Below, piece after piece: positions 35,912 through 44,619 of a DNA stretch of 64,000 bases. The stretch's first letter is position 1, and each line of letters begins with the position of its first letter. The position numbers and the translations under genes were made by a program. Under the pieces are notes generated by a model. It had not been told where the DNA came from and did no database searches. It saw only the letters and a program-made list of their open reading frames with translations. The stretch comes from Accumulibacter jenkinsii (GTDB lineage Bacteria > Pseudomonadota > Gammaproteobacteria > Burkholderiales > Rhodocyclaceae), in NCBI GenBank assembly GCA_036625225.1, contig JAZKUF010000003.1, forward strand, positions 434,001-498,000, in the 5' to 3' direction.

Positions 35912-37044
35912 CAGAGTCTTTCAAGGTCGGTCGGCGTGGCGATGTGGCCGGTGACTTCGAGGTCGAAACCGGTCATGCTCGGCATGCGGCGTGGGCTCGA
36001 CAGGAGTTTCATTCTGCCGACGCCGAGATCGCGCAGGATCTGCGCGCCGATGCCATAGCTGCGGGGATCCCAGCGGGTGGCCGGACGCCGGACGGCGACC
36101 GGCTCGCGCAGGATCGACAAGAGGTCCTGGCCGCTTTCAGGACGGTGCAGGAGGACGATGACGCCGCTTTCCACCCGTGCCAGCGCCGCCAGGGCGACAT
36201 TGAGCGGAAAGGTGTGGCGGCCACAGCCGGGGTCGAGGAAGTCGATCACCGACAGCGGCTCATGGACCCGCACCAGCGTTTCCTTGTCCGGACGGATTTC
36301 GCCCTTGGTCAGGACGAGGTGAACTTCATTGGACGTGCAGTCGGTATACGCGTGCAGGGTCAGTTCGCCGTGCACCGATTGCACCGTCTTCGACAGCGTG
36401 CGCTCGACCAGCGCTTCGTGCCGGCTGCGGTAATGAATGAGGTCGGCGATTGTGCCGATCTTGAGACCGTGCTCGCGGGCGAACTCGACGAGGTCACCGA
36501 GGCGCGCCATGCTGCCGTCCTCCTTGAGGATCTCGCAGATCACCGCCGCTGGCTCCAGACCTGCCAGCAGCGCCAGATCGCAGCCGGCTTCGGTGTGGCC
36601 GGCGCGCACCAGGACGCCGCCCGGCCGCGCCATGATCGGAAAGACATGACCGGGTTGCACGATGTCGTCCGGGCGAGCGCTTCGGGCCACGGCGGCCCGG
36701 ATGGTCAGCGCGCGGTCCTGGGCCGAGATGCCGGTGGTCACCCCTTCGGCGGCTTCGATCGAAACCGTGAACGCAGTACTGTAAGGGCTCTTGTTGTCAC
36801 GCGCCATCTGCGTCAGACCGAGTTGCCGACAGCGCGCCTCGGTCAGCGTCAGGCAGATCAGGCCGCGGCCGAAACGGGCCATGAAGTTGATCGCTTCGGC
36901 GGTCACATGTTCGGCGGCGAGAATGAGATCGCCCTCGTTTTCGCGGTCCTCTTCGTCTACCAGGACAACCATCCGTCCGGCGCGCATTTCGACAATGATC
37001 TCCTCGATCGGCGAGACATCGGCAGAAGTGCTTTGTGGTGCCAT
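35911..37044 (-). CDS. ribB: 3,4-dihydroxy-2-butanone 4-phosphate synthase with degenerate GTP cyclohydrolase II-like domain
   Basis: A 377-residue protein. The first 210 residues are a normal RibB: VLVDEEDRENEGDLILAAEH, DNKSPYSTAFTVSIEAAEGV, PGHVFPIMARPGGVLVRAGH. The C-terminal 160 resemble RibA but lack the zinc cysteines: where active RibA has a CDC motif, this has FLDPGCGRHTFPL. This half is probably inactive as GTP cyclohydrolase II, so a separate ribA should exist. Such RibB-RibA-like fusions are often annotated RibBA. The ATG at 37044 is the RibB start; the frame upstream to 37200 is not supported. Confidence 0.9.
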   Translation of the reverse strand: MAPQSTSADVSPIEEIIVEMRAGRMVVLVDEEDRENEGDLILAAEHVTAEAINFMARFGRGLICLTLTEARCRQLGLTQMARDNKSPYSTAFTVSIEAAEGVTTGISAQDRALTIRAAVARSARPDDIVQPGHVFPIMARPGGVLVRAGHTEAGCDLALLAGLEPAAVICEILKEDGSMARLGDLVEFAREHGLKIGTIADLIHYRSRHEALVERTLSKTVQSVHGELTLHAYTDCTSNEVHLVLTKGEIRPDKETLVRVHEPLSVIDFLDPGCGRHTFPLNVALAALARVESGVIVLLHRPESGQDLLSILREPVAVRRPATRWDPRSYGIGAQILRDLGVGRMKLLSSPRRMPSMTGFDLEVTGHIATPTDLERL

Positions 37045-37561
37045 CCATACATCCTTCGCGCACAGTCTTGTGCGCAACATGGGCCGAACCGGCCTGAGAT
37101 CGCCCCGGCCGGCCAGGGGCCAGCCGGGAATGGCTATAGAATCCTTGGGCCACGATCGGGGTCGGCCGGGGTGCTCCGGATCGGCCCAAATCCTGCTCAA
37201 TCCGCGATTCTCTCAGTTTACCGGGCGGACCGCCATGCGGTGCCTCGATCGTCGCCACATTGTCGCTTCACTCGCCCGCTGGCGGGGCGGCTGCAAGGGT
37301 CGGAAAAATCCCGGGCAAGAGTCGCCGGACGCCTCGGCTTCGTGGGTGAATGAACGGCAGGTGCGGGGGGTGCGGCATGACTTGTCACGACTTATCACGA
37401 CGCTGCCCGTGCTTTTACCACGCAGCGATCACCCAACGCGGCAGTTATTCGTTTTATGATCTGCATATCGATGGCAGGAGTCCATCGCCCCGACATTGGC
37501 TGGGTGTCATCGGCGGCGTCGGATGGTGTGGTGAATGATCGTCAGAACAAAGGGACCGTCA
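37045..37561. other. Divergent intergenic region upstream of ribB
   Basis: 517 bases between ribB and the coiled-coil/receiver gene. I checked for the conserved blocks of an FMN riboswitch upstream of ribB and did not see them; a short hairpin (GCGCACAAGACTGTGCGC) lies just ahead of the ribosome site. The rest shows no coding frame or clear promoter. Confidence 0.55.
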
Positions 37562-38824
37562 ATGTCAATGAACGCGAGTTTGCTGCTGATCGTGGTCGGT
37601 GTGGTCGTTGCCATTCTTTTGTTGCGGGTATTCAGGGGACGTCGTTCCGCTGCCAGGCGACTCGTTCAGCAAGCTGACGAACGTCTGGCCGAAGAGGCTG
37701 CTCGCCAGGCGGCCGATGCCGCTGCCCGTCGGGAAGCCCAGCGCCGGGTGGCAGAGGAGGCCGCACGAAAAGCGGCCGAGCGCCTGGCCGCCGAGGCCGC
37801 TGCTCGTCAGGAAGCCGAGCGCCTGGCCGCCGAGGAAGCGGCTCGTCAGGAAGCGGCTCGTCAGGAAGCCGAGCGGCGGGCTGCCGATGAAGCCGCACGT
37901 CAGGCCGCGGAGGAAGCTGCCCGTCGCCAGGCCGAGCGCCTGGCCGCCGAGGAAGCGGCTCGTCAGGAAGCGGCTCGTCAGGAAGCCGAGCGGCGGGCTG
38001 CCGATGAAGCCGCACGTCAGGCCGCGGAGGAAGCTGCCCGTCGCCAGGCCGAGCGCCTGGCTGCCGAGGAAGCGGCTCGTCAGGAAGCGGCTCGTCGCCA
38101 GGCCGAGCGGCGGGCTGCCGATGAAGCCGCACGTCAGGCCGCCGAGGAAATTGCCCGTCGCCAGGCCGAGCGCCTGGCCGCCGAGGAAACTGCTCGTCGG
38201 CAAGCCGAGCATCGGGCTGCGCAAGAAACAGCCCGCCGCGAAGTCGCCCGTCAGGCCGCCGACGAAGCCGCTCGCCGCGAAGCCGCTCGCCTGGCGGTAG
38301 AGGAAGCCCTGCGCCAGGAAGACGAAGAACGGCTGGCGGTCGAGACTGCGATCCAGCAGGAAAGCCAACGTCAGGCCGCCGATGAAGCCGCGCGTCGGGC
38401 GCGCACCGTTCCTCCGCCAACGTTTGTTCCCAGACAAAAAGCCGAGGAAGAAACCGTCGTGATGGTGGCTGATGATTCGAAGGTCGTGCGGATCAAGACC
38501 GCCCGCCTGCTGACGAGCCATCGCTACCAGGTGGTGACGGCCGAAGATGGGCTCGATGCTGCGCGACAGATCGAGCACGCGGCGCCCGACCTGCTGGTCA
38601 CCGATGTGGACATGCCCGGCATGAACGGCATGCAACTCGCGCGTCAGGTGCGTGCCGATCCGCGTACCGCGAAGGTGCCGATCATCATGGTGACCTCCGA
38701 CAATGACCAGTTGCGTGCCGAAGCCGCCGCCGCCGGGGTTGACGTCGTGCTTGGCAAGCCTTATCCGGAAGCGCAACTGATCGGCCACATTCAACAGCTC
38801 ATGCAACGCCGGACGGTGAATTGA
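37562..38824 (+). CDS. Membrane-anchored coiled-coil protein with C-terminal receiver domain
   Basis: A 420-residue protein. An N-terminal membrane helix (LLLIVVGVVVAILLLRVFRG) is followed by about 240 residues of Ala/Glu/Arg coiled coil, built from near-identical 39-residue units, and then a receiver domain (about 305-418) with MVADDSKVVRIKTA, phospho-Asp in VTDVDMPGMNG, MVTSDND and the Lys in VLGKPYPE. The receiver is complete, so it should accept phosphate. There is no output domain after it; output may be structural. AGGGA lies ahead of the ATG at 37562. The kinase partner is unknown. Confidence 0.85.
   Translation: MSMNASLLLIVVGVVVAILLLRVFRGRRSAARRLVQQADERLAEEAARQAADAAARREAQRRVAEEAARKAAERLAAEAAARQEAERLAAEEAARQEAARQEAERRAADEAARQAAEEAARRQAERLAAEEAARQEAARQEAERRAADEAARQAAEEAARRQAERLAAEEAARQEAARRQAERRAADEAARQAAEEIARRQAERLAAEETARRQAEHRAAQETARREVARQAADEAARREAARLAVEEALRQEDEERLAVETAIQQESQRQAADEAARRARTVPPPTFVPRQKAEEETVVMVADDSKVVRIKTARLLTSHRYQVVTAEDGLDAARQIEHAAPDLLVTDVDMPGMNGMQLARQVRADPRTAKVPIIMVTSDNDQLRAEAAAAGVDVVLGKPYPEAQLIGHIQQLMQRRTVN
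37820..38287 (+). repeat. 117-bp tandem DNA repeats encoding the coiled coil
   Basis: The landmark CGCCTGGC(C/T)GCCGAGGAA begins at 37820, 37937, 38054 and 38171, exactly 117 bases (39 codons) apart. The first two units are nearly identical; the third and fourth carry a few changes, and degenerate units flank them. Period and phase are kept exactly, so unit number can change without breaking the frame. Confidence 0.9.
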
Positions 38825-38937
38825 TGACCGGCGGCGGAAAGTGATTCCGGTCATGCAGTGGCGCCGGTGATTTCCGTTTCCACAGGCGGCAACGGACAGC
38901 CGTCGCGGCCTCGGGTCGGTTGCTCGCCGATCGCCGC

Positions 38938-39393
38938 ATGGCCTTGATCGGTCGGTCGCCGCCCGATCCCGGCGAAGCGGCTCTGGTGCTCGCCGAGTTC
39001 CTGGTCGTCTGCCTGTGCGCCGAATGGTGCGGCGTTTGCCGGGAATATCGAAGCCTCTTCGAGGCGATGGCCCAGCGCTTCCCGATGGCTTCGTTTCACT
39101 GGCTCGATATCGAGTCGGATGCCGAACAGTTGGGCGACCTGGAGGTCGACAACTTCCCGACCCTGATCATCAAGCGGCAGCAGGCCATCCTCTTCTACGG
39201 CGCGATGGAGCCCTGCGCGGCGCATCTCGAACGTACGCTGGGCGCCTTCCTGCAGCAAAGCCCGGCGCAGAGCCGGGAATACGCGTTCGCCAGCGCCGAG
39301 CGGCGTGAATGGCAGCAGAATGAGGATCTGCTCCGGCTCGGCCCTGATCATCCCGGCCGAGTCAGCGTCGAGGCGGTGGCCGGCACGATCTGA
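38938..39393 (+). CDS. Thioredoxin-like protein
   Basis: A 151-residue protein with the redox motif AEWCGVCREY near 36-45, preceded by strands of the thioredoxin fold and followed by the cis-Pro region NFPTLIIKRQ. It has no clear signal peptide, so it is probably cytoplasmic. I took the ATG at 38938; an upstream TTG frame reaches 38920, and no ribosome site decides. The C-terminus (LRLGPDHPGRVSVEAVAG) is charged and not recognised. It lies between the receiver-protein gene and a two-component system. Confidence 0.75.
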   Translation: MALIGRSPPDPGEAALVLAEFLVVCLCAEWCGVCREYRSLFEAMAQRFPMASFHWLDIESDAEQLGDLEVDNFPTLIIKRQQAILFYGAMEPCAAHLERTLGAFLQQSPAQSREYAFASAERREWQQNEDLLRLGPDHPGRVSVEAVAGTI

Positions 39394-39521
39394 GCGCGTT
39401 CAGCGCTTTTGGCCCCGTCAGCGGCAGCCTGGCCGCCGGTTTCACGTCTACCTGAGCCGGTGACCATGAGTTGGGCACCGACGTTGCCGTCGGGCAGACA
39501 TGCCGGCGAGGGAGAACGGGA

Positions 39522-40199
39522 ATGAAGATTCTGGTTGTCGAAGATGAAGCGAAAACGGGGACCTATCTCAAGAAAGGGCTGGTCGAGGCAGGTTTTGTCG
39601 TCGATCTCGCAGCCAATGGGGTCGATGGCCTGCACTGTGCCCTGACCGAGGCCTACGGGCTCGCGATTCTCGACGTCATGCTGCCCGGGATCGACGGCTG
39701 GCAGATCCTGCAGGGCATCCGCAAGGCAGGGCAGGAGATGCCGGTCCTTTTTCTGTCCGCGCGCGACGAGGTGGATGACCGCGTCAAGGGCCTCGAACTC
39801 GGCGCCGACGACTACCTGGTGAAACCCTTTGCCTTCTCCGAATTGCTCGCTCGTGTGCGCACGCTCTTGCGCCGCGGCATCAAGGCGAGGGAATCCGGAT
39901 GCCTGCGCGCCGGCGACCTCGAACTGGATCTTCTGCGCCGGCGAGTTACCCGGTCGGGTCGGCGAATCGAGCTCACGGCCAAGGAGTTTGCCCTGCTCGA
40001 ATTGCTGCTGCGCCGGCAGGGTGAGGTCCTGCCGCGTTCGCTGATCGCCTCGCAGGTCTGGGACATGAACTTTGACAGCGACACCAACGTCATCGAGGTG
40101 GCGATCAAGCGCCTGCGGGTCAAGGTGGACGAGGGCTTCGACGGCAAGCTGATCCGCACCGTGCGAGGAATGGGCTACGTGCTCGAAAGCGGCGAGTGA
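39522..40199 (+). CDS. OmpR-family response regulator (heavy-metal type)
   Basis: A 225-residue protein: receiver domain (MKILVVEDEAKTGTYLKKGL; phospho-Asp in AILDVMLPGIDGW; Lys in YLVKPFAFSELL) and winged-helix DNA-binding domain (IELTAKEFALLELLLRRQGE; TVRGMGYVLE). The KTGTYLKKGL stretch and the kinase next door resemble CopR/CusR/IrlR systems that answer to copper or other metals, but the signal is not proven. It is coupled to the kinase by overlap. The ATG at 39522 has a purine run (GAGAACGGGA) before it. Confidence 0.93.
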   Translation: MKILVVEDEAKTGTYLKKGLVEAGFVVDLAANGVDGLHCALTEAYGLAILDVMLPGIDGWQILQGIRKAGQEMPVLFLSARDEVDDRVKGLELGADDYLVKPFAFSELLARVRTLLRRGIKARESGCLRAGDLELDLLRRRVTRSGRRIELTAKEFALLELLLRRQGEVLPRSLIASQVWDMNFDSDTNVIEVAIKRLRVKVDEGFDGKLIRTVRGMGYVLESGE

Positions 40200-41614
40200 A
40201 GCGAGTCCGGCGCAAGTCGATCAGCTTTCGCCTGACCCTGCTCTTCGCGTCGACGTCGTCGCTGGTTCTGCTGTTGCTCGGCGTCCTGATCGGTAACTCG
40301 GTCGAGCGCCATTTTGAGGAGCAGGACCTCGGCATCCTGGCCGGGAAGCTGCAGCTCACCCAGCACGCGCTGGAAAAATTGCGCGCCCCGGCGGACCTCG
40401 AAAACCTCTCGCAGCAGCTCGAAGGCTCGCTGGTCGGCCACGCGGGTGTGGTCCTCGTCATCGTCGCGGCCGATGGCCGGACGCTGTTCGCCACGGCCGG
40501 CGCCCGCTTTCCGCCCGCCCTGCTGGACAGGAGCGTCGAGCCGGGGGCATTGTCGCCGGTGCGCTGGCAAAGCGCTGACGGACAGCCTTTTCGCGGCCTC
40601 TCGGCGCTGCTGCCAACCGGCATCGCGGGAGCGCCACCGGTCCTGGTCGCAGTAGCGACCGAGATCTCGCACCATGAACATTTCATGAGCGACTTCAGGG
40701 CCACTCTGTGGACCTTCATGGTGTTGGCCGCCTGGTCGATCGGCCTGCTCGGCTGGATCGCCGTGCGTCGCGAGCTGGCGCCCCTGCAGGCGATCAAGCG
40801 CGAAGCGGCGGCGATCACCGCCCAGCGGCTGAATGCGCGCCTGCCGATCAATGCCGTTCCGGTCGAACTGGTCGCCCTGGCCGAAACGCTGAATGAAATG
40901 CTCGCCCGCCTCGAAGAATCCTTTCGCCAGCTTTCCGATTTTTCATCGTATCTCGCGCACGAACTGCGGACGCCGGTCAGCAACCTGCTGACCCAAACCC
41001 AGGTCATGCTTGCCAAAGGCCGCAGCTGCGAAGAGTACCAAGAGGTCCTGGCGTCGAATGCCGAGGAACTCGAACGCTTGTCGCGGATGATCTCGGATAT
41101 GCTCTTTCTCGCCAAGGCCGACAACAGCCTGATCATTCCCCATCGCGAACAGGTCGATCTGCGGGTGGAAGTGCAGAGCCTGCTCGAATTCTACGAGGCG
41201 TTTGCCGAGGAAAAGAAGGTTACCTTCTCCTGTTCCGGACGAGCGCTGGTTTCGGGTGACCGGCTGATGTTGCGCCGGGCCATCAACAACCTGCTCTCGA
41301 ACGCCATCCGGCATACCCCGGCGGGCGGCGGGATTGCTGTTCGTCTGACGCAGGCGGATGAGACCAGAGTTCGGCTGGCGGTCGAAAATACGGGTGAGAC
41401 GATCGCCGCCGAGCACCTGCCGCGGCTGTTCGATCCCTTCTACCGTGCGGATGCCTCCCGGCAACGCTTCAGCGACGGTGCCGGGCTGGGCCTCGCGATC
41501 ACTCGTTCGATCCTGCATGCGCACGGCGGCACGGTCGACGTCCGCTCCGAAAACTGCCTCACGGTGTTCGAACTCAGCCTCCCCGGCCAGCCGCAGGCGC
41601 GCAGCGCAGTGTGA
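40196..41614 (+). CDS. Sensor histidine kinase (heavy-metal type)
   Basis: A 472-residue kinase: TM1 (LTLLFASTSSLVLLLLGVLI), periplasmic sensor region, TM2 (TLWTFMVLAAWSIGLLGWIA), HAMP, DHp with the phospho-His in SSYLAHELRTPVSNLLTQTQ, and an HATPase domain (NNLLSNAIRHTPAGGG; DGAGLGLAIT). The GTG at 40196 overlaps the regulator stop. It follows the CusS/IrlS pattern. No metal efflux genes adjoin it, so the controlled genes lie elsewhere. Confidence 0.93.
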   Translation: MKRVRRKSISFRLTLLFASTSSLVLLLLGVLIGNSVERHFEEQDLGILAGKLQLTQHALEKLRAPADLENLSQQLEGSLVGHAGVVLVIVAADGRTLFATAGARFPPALLDRSVEPGALSPVRWQSADGQPFRGLSALLPTGIAGAPPVLVAVATEISHHEHFMSDFRATLWTFMVLAAWSIGLLGWIAVRRELAPLQAIKREAAAITAQRLNARLPINAVPVELVALAETLNEMLARLEESFRQLSDFSSYLAHELRTPVSNLLTQTQVMLAKGRSCEEYQEVLASNAEELERLSRMISDMLFLAKADNSLIIPHREQVDLRVEVQSLLEFYEAFAEEKKVTFSCSGRALVSGDRLMLRRAINNLLSNAIRHTPAGGGIAVRLTQADETRVRLAVENTGETIAAEHLPRLFDPFYRADASRQRFSDGAGLGLAITRSILHAHGGTVDVRSENCLTVFELSLPGQPQARSAV

Positions 41615-41657
41615 ACGCTGCTTTCCCGCGCCGCTCCCAAAACTGCCCGTCGGACGC

Positions 41658-42173
41658 TCAATGCCAAGGCTGCGCCGCGTTGACCGAGGCGCCAGGCAGG
41701 AAGGCCGACTGGATCGTCGCGATATCCGGGATGGATCTGGCTTGCCAGCGTATCAGGCGCACCGCGGCCGAAGCCAGCGCCTTGTCCTTCCTGGCGTCAG
41801 CCGTCCTGCGTTCCGGCTGCTCGTGTGTGGCGTCATCGAGTTCGATGACGGCGACAATGGTCGAATCCTTGTGGCAGACAACGAAATCGACGCTCATGCG
41901 ATTGATGCGGTTCGTCCACGATTGATGGCTGTTGCCTTTCCTGACCCCGAGCAAGCGGGAAAGCTGCACCTGGGCAAGGACGATATGCTCCGGCAAAGCC
42001 CGTACGAGCCGGAAATAAAGGATCTGCTCGGCTTGCGAGAGCGGCTTCCTGGCGTAGAAAGGCCATGCCTCATCGTCGCTGTCGCTCTGACCCCGCGCCT
42101 TGAAAAAAAGCAGAACCAGCAGAACCAGCAGCACCGCGACGGCGATGGCCAGGAGCAGAGCGGGAGTACCCAT
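41658..42173 (-). CDS. DUF2726 membrane-anchored protein
   Basis: A 171-residue protein with an N-terminal membrane helix (LLLAIAVAVLLVLLVLLFF) and the DUF2726 body: RKPLSQAEQILYFRLVRALP, VLAQVQLSRLLGV, MSVDFVVCHKDSTIVAVIEL. The family has a nuclease-like fold, function unknown. I chose the ATG at 42173 because the membrane helix follows directly; upstream codons do not fit. It converges on the histidine kinase gene. Confidence 0.85.
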   Translation of the reverse strand: MGTPALLLAIAVAVLLVLLVLLFFKARGQSDSDDEAWPFYARKPLSQAEQILYFRLVRALPEHIVLAQVQLSRLLGVRKGNSHQSWTNRINRMSVDFVVCHKDSTIVAVIELDDATHEQPERRTADARKDKALASAAVRLIRWQARSIPDIATIQSAFLPGASVNAAQPWH

Positions 42174-42836
42174 GATGGTTGTTCCTTGCGGACGCAAAAG
42201 GAGTCGCTGCGCGGGCCGAGTACGGCGAAGAGACGGCACCATGATCGCACAGAAACGGACAATGATCGGCGCTTTCACGATTGTCGTTTGGCAAGTTCAA
42301 ACAGAGCGGAACTGTGACCACGCCGGTCTTTGGCAGCCTGAGTGGCGACATCGATGCGGACGGCTGGTTCGTCTATTCGATCGCATCTTATCCGCTGGCG
42401 ACCGGATTCTCTATTTTCGGCCATTTGCACCCGAACGTGCGGTTCCGCCCGAGGCACAGGATGTGCGGCAGATCGGTGACGCTGGTGTTCATTGCCGGCG
42501 TTTGCCGGCATGATCGATCTGGTGGGCGTATGGTGCTGCTGCGCACCCGCCCGGGCTGTTTTGCACGGCAATGAATCCATGGCCGGGTACGCCGAAAGAG
42601 TATCATTCCGAAGGGTTTATGGTACCCGAGTCCCGTGGGCAGCGCTTTGTTGTTGTCTTATGCGCCATGGCGTGAAGATCCCGTAGGCATCATCCTGAGC
42701 TGGCAGAGCCATTCCGGTCGGTAGGAGATCTGACAGGAATCAGCCCGTCAGACGAAGGACGAAGTTATGGCGCAGCACGCTATCCTGATAACAGATTTGG
42801 GAGGTCAACTTGTTACAGTGCAGCAGTCCTCGATTG
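42174..42836. other. Long intergenic region before the acyltransferase
   Basis: 663 bases with frames on both strands (about 42275-42580) that look random in composition and lack family signatures. From about 42800 the base composition becomes more AT-rich, matching the acyltransferase gene. I see no RNA gene or mobile element end. Confidence 0.5.
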
Positions 42837-43880
42837 ATGGAAAATAACTTTGACTTACTGCGACTGCTTTTGGCGGGTACTGTTCTGCTGGTCCACTCCT
42901 ATGAGCTTTCCGGATTTGAGCAGCTGGGTATCATTACCCGCATTTTGTCCTCAGCCGTGGCGGTGAAGGCTTTCTTTGTCGTCAGCGGGTTTCTTATCTT
43001 CATGAGCTTCGAGCGCTCGGCAACCATTACCTCTTACGCCAGGAAGCGCATTCGGCGCATCTACCCCGGCTATTTCACGGTCGTGATGCTCTGCGCCATC
43101 GGCCTGATAGCTGTCAGCTCAAGGAGCGTTGAAGAGTATGTATCACTTGCCTGGCTCAAGTACATTCTTGCCAACCTCACCTTCCTGAATTTCATGCAGC
43201 CCACACTTCCCGGGGTTTTCGATTCCAACAAACTGGCTGCCGTTAATGGAGCACTATGGACACTCAAGATTGAGGCGATGTTCTACCTGTCGGTTCCGCT
43301 GTTCGTTTTCCTGTTTCGGAAGTTCGCTCATTTTCCCATTCTGGCAGTAGCTTATGGTTTATCTGTAAGCTATGCCTTGGCCATGACCGTGATTGCAGAA
43401 CGTACCGGTTCGGCATTTTACCTGGAGCTTGGCCGGCAACTGCCGGGACAGCTTTCCTATTTCATGGCGGGAGCTTTTTTATATTATTATTTGCCTCTTT
43501 TTGAGCGACGAATCGGGTACTTCCTGGGTGCAGCAATATTCACCCTGGCGGCTGACATGTATTTTCCATTGCCCATTCTTGAACCCTTTGCGCTTGCCAC
43601 GGTGGTCGTTTTTGCGGGACTTTTTCTGTATTTGGGAAATTTTGGGAAGTACGGTGATTTTTCTTACGGTATTTACATTCTGCATTTCCCGGTGATCCAG
43701 ACTTTGCTTTATTCGGGCTTGTTCCGTGACAGCCCATGGTACTTTCTGATGACAGTGGTTATTATTACTGCGGGTGGCGCAGTCGCCTTGTGGCATTCGG
43801 TTGAAAAGCGTTTTCTGTTTCGCAAGAGTCATTATGTCACATCGACTTCGGCGCCGGAAAATGCCTCTCATCACGCCTGA
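42837..43880 (+). CDS. Acyltransferase 3 family (OafA-like) membrane protein
   Basis: A 347-residue multi-pass protein with FDLLRLLLAGTVLLVHSYEL (catalytic-type His), AVKAFFVVSGFLIFMSFERS, RKRIRRIYPGYFTVV and at least eight further hydrophobic helices, ending YGDFSYGIYILHFPVIQTLL. The family O-acetylates polysaccharides or lipids. The gene is visibly poorer in GC than its neighbours and uses more AT-ending codons, which suggests recent transfer. The ATG at 42837 is chosen over a TTG at 42810. It stands alone, so its glycan substrate is unknown. Confidence 0.9.
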   Translation: MENNFDLLRLLLAGTVLLVHSYELSGFEQLGIITRILSSAVAVKAFFVVSGFLIFMSFERSATITSYARKRIRRIYPGYFTVVMLCAIGLIAVSSRSVEEYVSLAWLKYILANLTFLNFMQPTLPGVFDSNKLAAVNGALWTLKIEAMFYLSVPLFVFLFRKFAHFPILAVAYGLSVSYALAMTVIAERTGSAFYLELGRQLPGQLSYFMAGAFLYYYLPLFERRIGYFLGAAIFTLAADMYFPLPILEPFALATVVVFAGLFLYLGNFGKYGDFSYGIYILHFPVIQTLLYSGLFRDSPWYFLMTVVIITAGGAVALWHSVEKRFLFRKSHYVTSTSAPENASHHA

Positions 43881-44103
43881 TGAAGCTGTCAGCAGCCCGC
43901 CCCAGGTTAAAGCATCGGTCAACCCAGGGTGGTTGGTCAGTTTGCCCGTGCTCCAGGTTTCGCCATGTCAAGTAGGCGTTTGCGCTGTCTCATCCGTTGA
44001 TGAGGTTGCGGCAATGCCGGCAGGTCACGACGAGATCGGTAGAAGTGCCTGCCCTGGACCTGGCTTGCGGGTCGCACGCCAGCGGAACGAAGGAGTGGAG
44101 GCG

Positions 44104-44592
44104 ATGAAGAAAGGTCTGGTCGCAGTTCTGGTGCCGGTGCTGGCGATTTTTGCCCTTGCCAGCAGCAGTGCAATGGCCGACGGTCGTGGTCGCGGAACCC
44201 GAAGCGTCGGCGTCTGGCCCGGTAGCGCTTACCCCGCCTGGCGCGGGCACTACGGCGGCTGGCGAGGGGCTTACCGGGCGCCTGCGGTCGGTTTCTACTT
44301 CGGTGGACCGTTCTATGGCGGCGCCTGGCCCTACGCCTATCGTTATCCCTATGGCTACGGCTACGCGCCCTACGTCGTCCCCTACACCGCCTACGTCGTG
44401 GAAGAGCCGGTAGTCTATGTCGAGCGGCCGGCCGACGGGGTCACGCCGGCGGCCGAGAGCAAGCCGCCGACCTTCTGGTTCTATTGCACGGATCCGGCGG
44501 GTTATCACCCCTACGTGCAGAACTGCAGCAAGCCCTGGCTACAGGTGGTGCCGCAGGCGGACACGGGAACGCCCCCCCAGCTCGCCCGATAG
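44104..44592 (+). CDS. Gly/Tyr-rich exported protein
   Basis: A 162-residue protein with a signal peptide (MKKGLVAVLVPVLAIFALAS, cleaved near AMA), a Gly/Tyr/Trp-rich region (GFYFGGPFYGGAWPYAYRYP), and a C-terminal motif FWFYCTDPAGYHPYVQNCSK with two Cys, which recurs in short exported proteins of betaproteobacteria. The function is not known to me. GAAGGAG precedes the ATG. The Gly-zipper lipoprotein gene follows after 27 bases. Confidence 0.85.
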   Translation: MKKGLVAVLVPVLAIFALASSSAMADGRGRGTRSVGVWPGSAYPAWRGHYGGWRGAYRAPAVGFYFGGPFYGGAWPYAYRYPYGYGYAPYVVPYTAYVVEEPVVYVERPADGVTPAAESKPPTFWFYCTDPAGYHPYVQNCSKPWLQVVPQADTGTPPQLAR

Positions 44593-44619
44593 ATCGACAG
44601 ACCTCGACGGAAATTTAAA

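Noticed and set aside
37045..37300. FMN riboswitch upstream of ribB
   Set aside because: The conserved RFN blocks (such as AGGGGCGGGG-type and CCGGCGGT elements) are not visible in the leader on the minus strand.
37565..38854. A 429-residue open frame on the minus strand opposite the coiled-coil/receiver gene
   Set aside because: It is open only because Ala/Glu/Arg codon repeats leave no stops on the other strand. The plus-strand frame has a membrane helix, a ribosome site and a complete receiver domain.
42275..42580. Overlapping small genes on both strands in the intergenic region
   Set aside because: No family match, no clear ribosome site, and no frame stands out over its neighbours.
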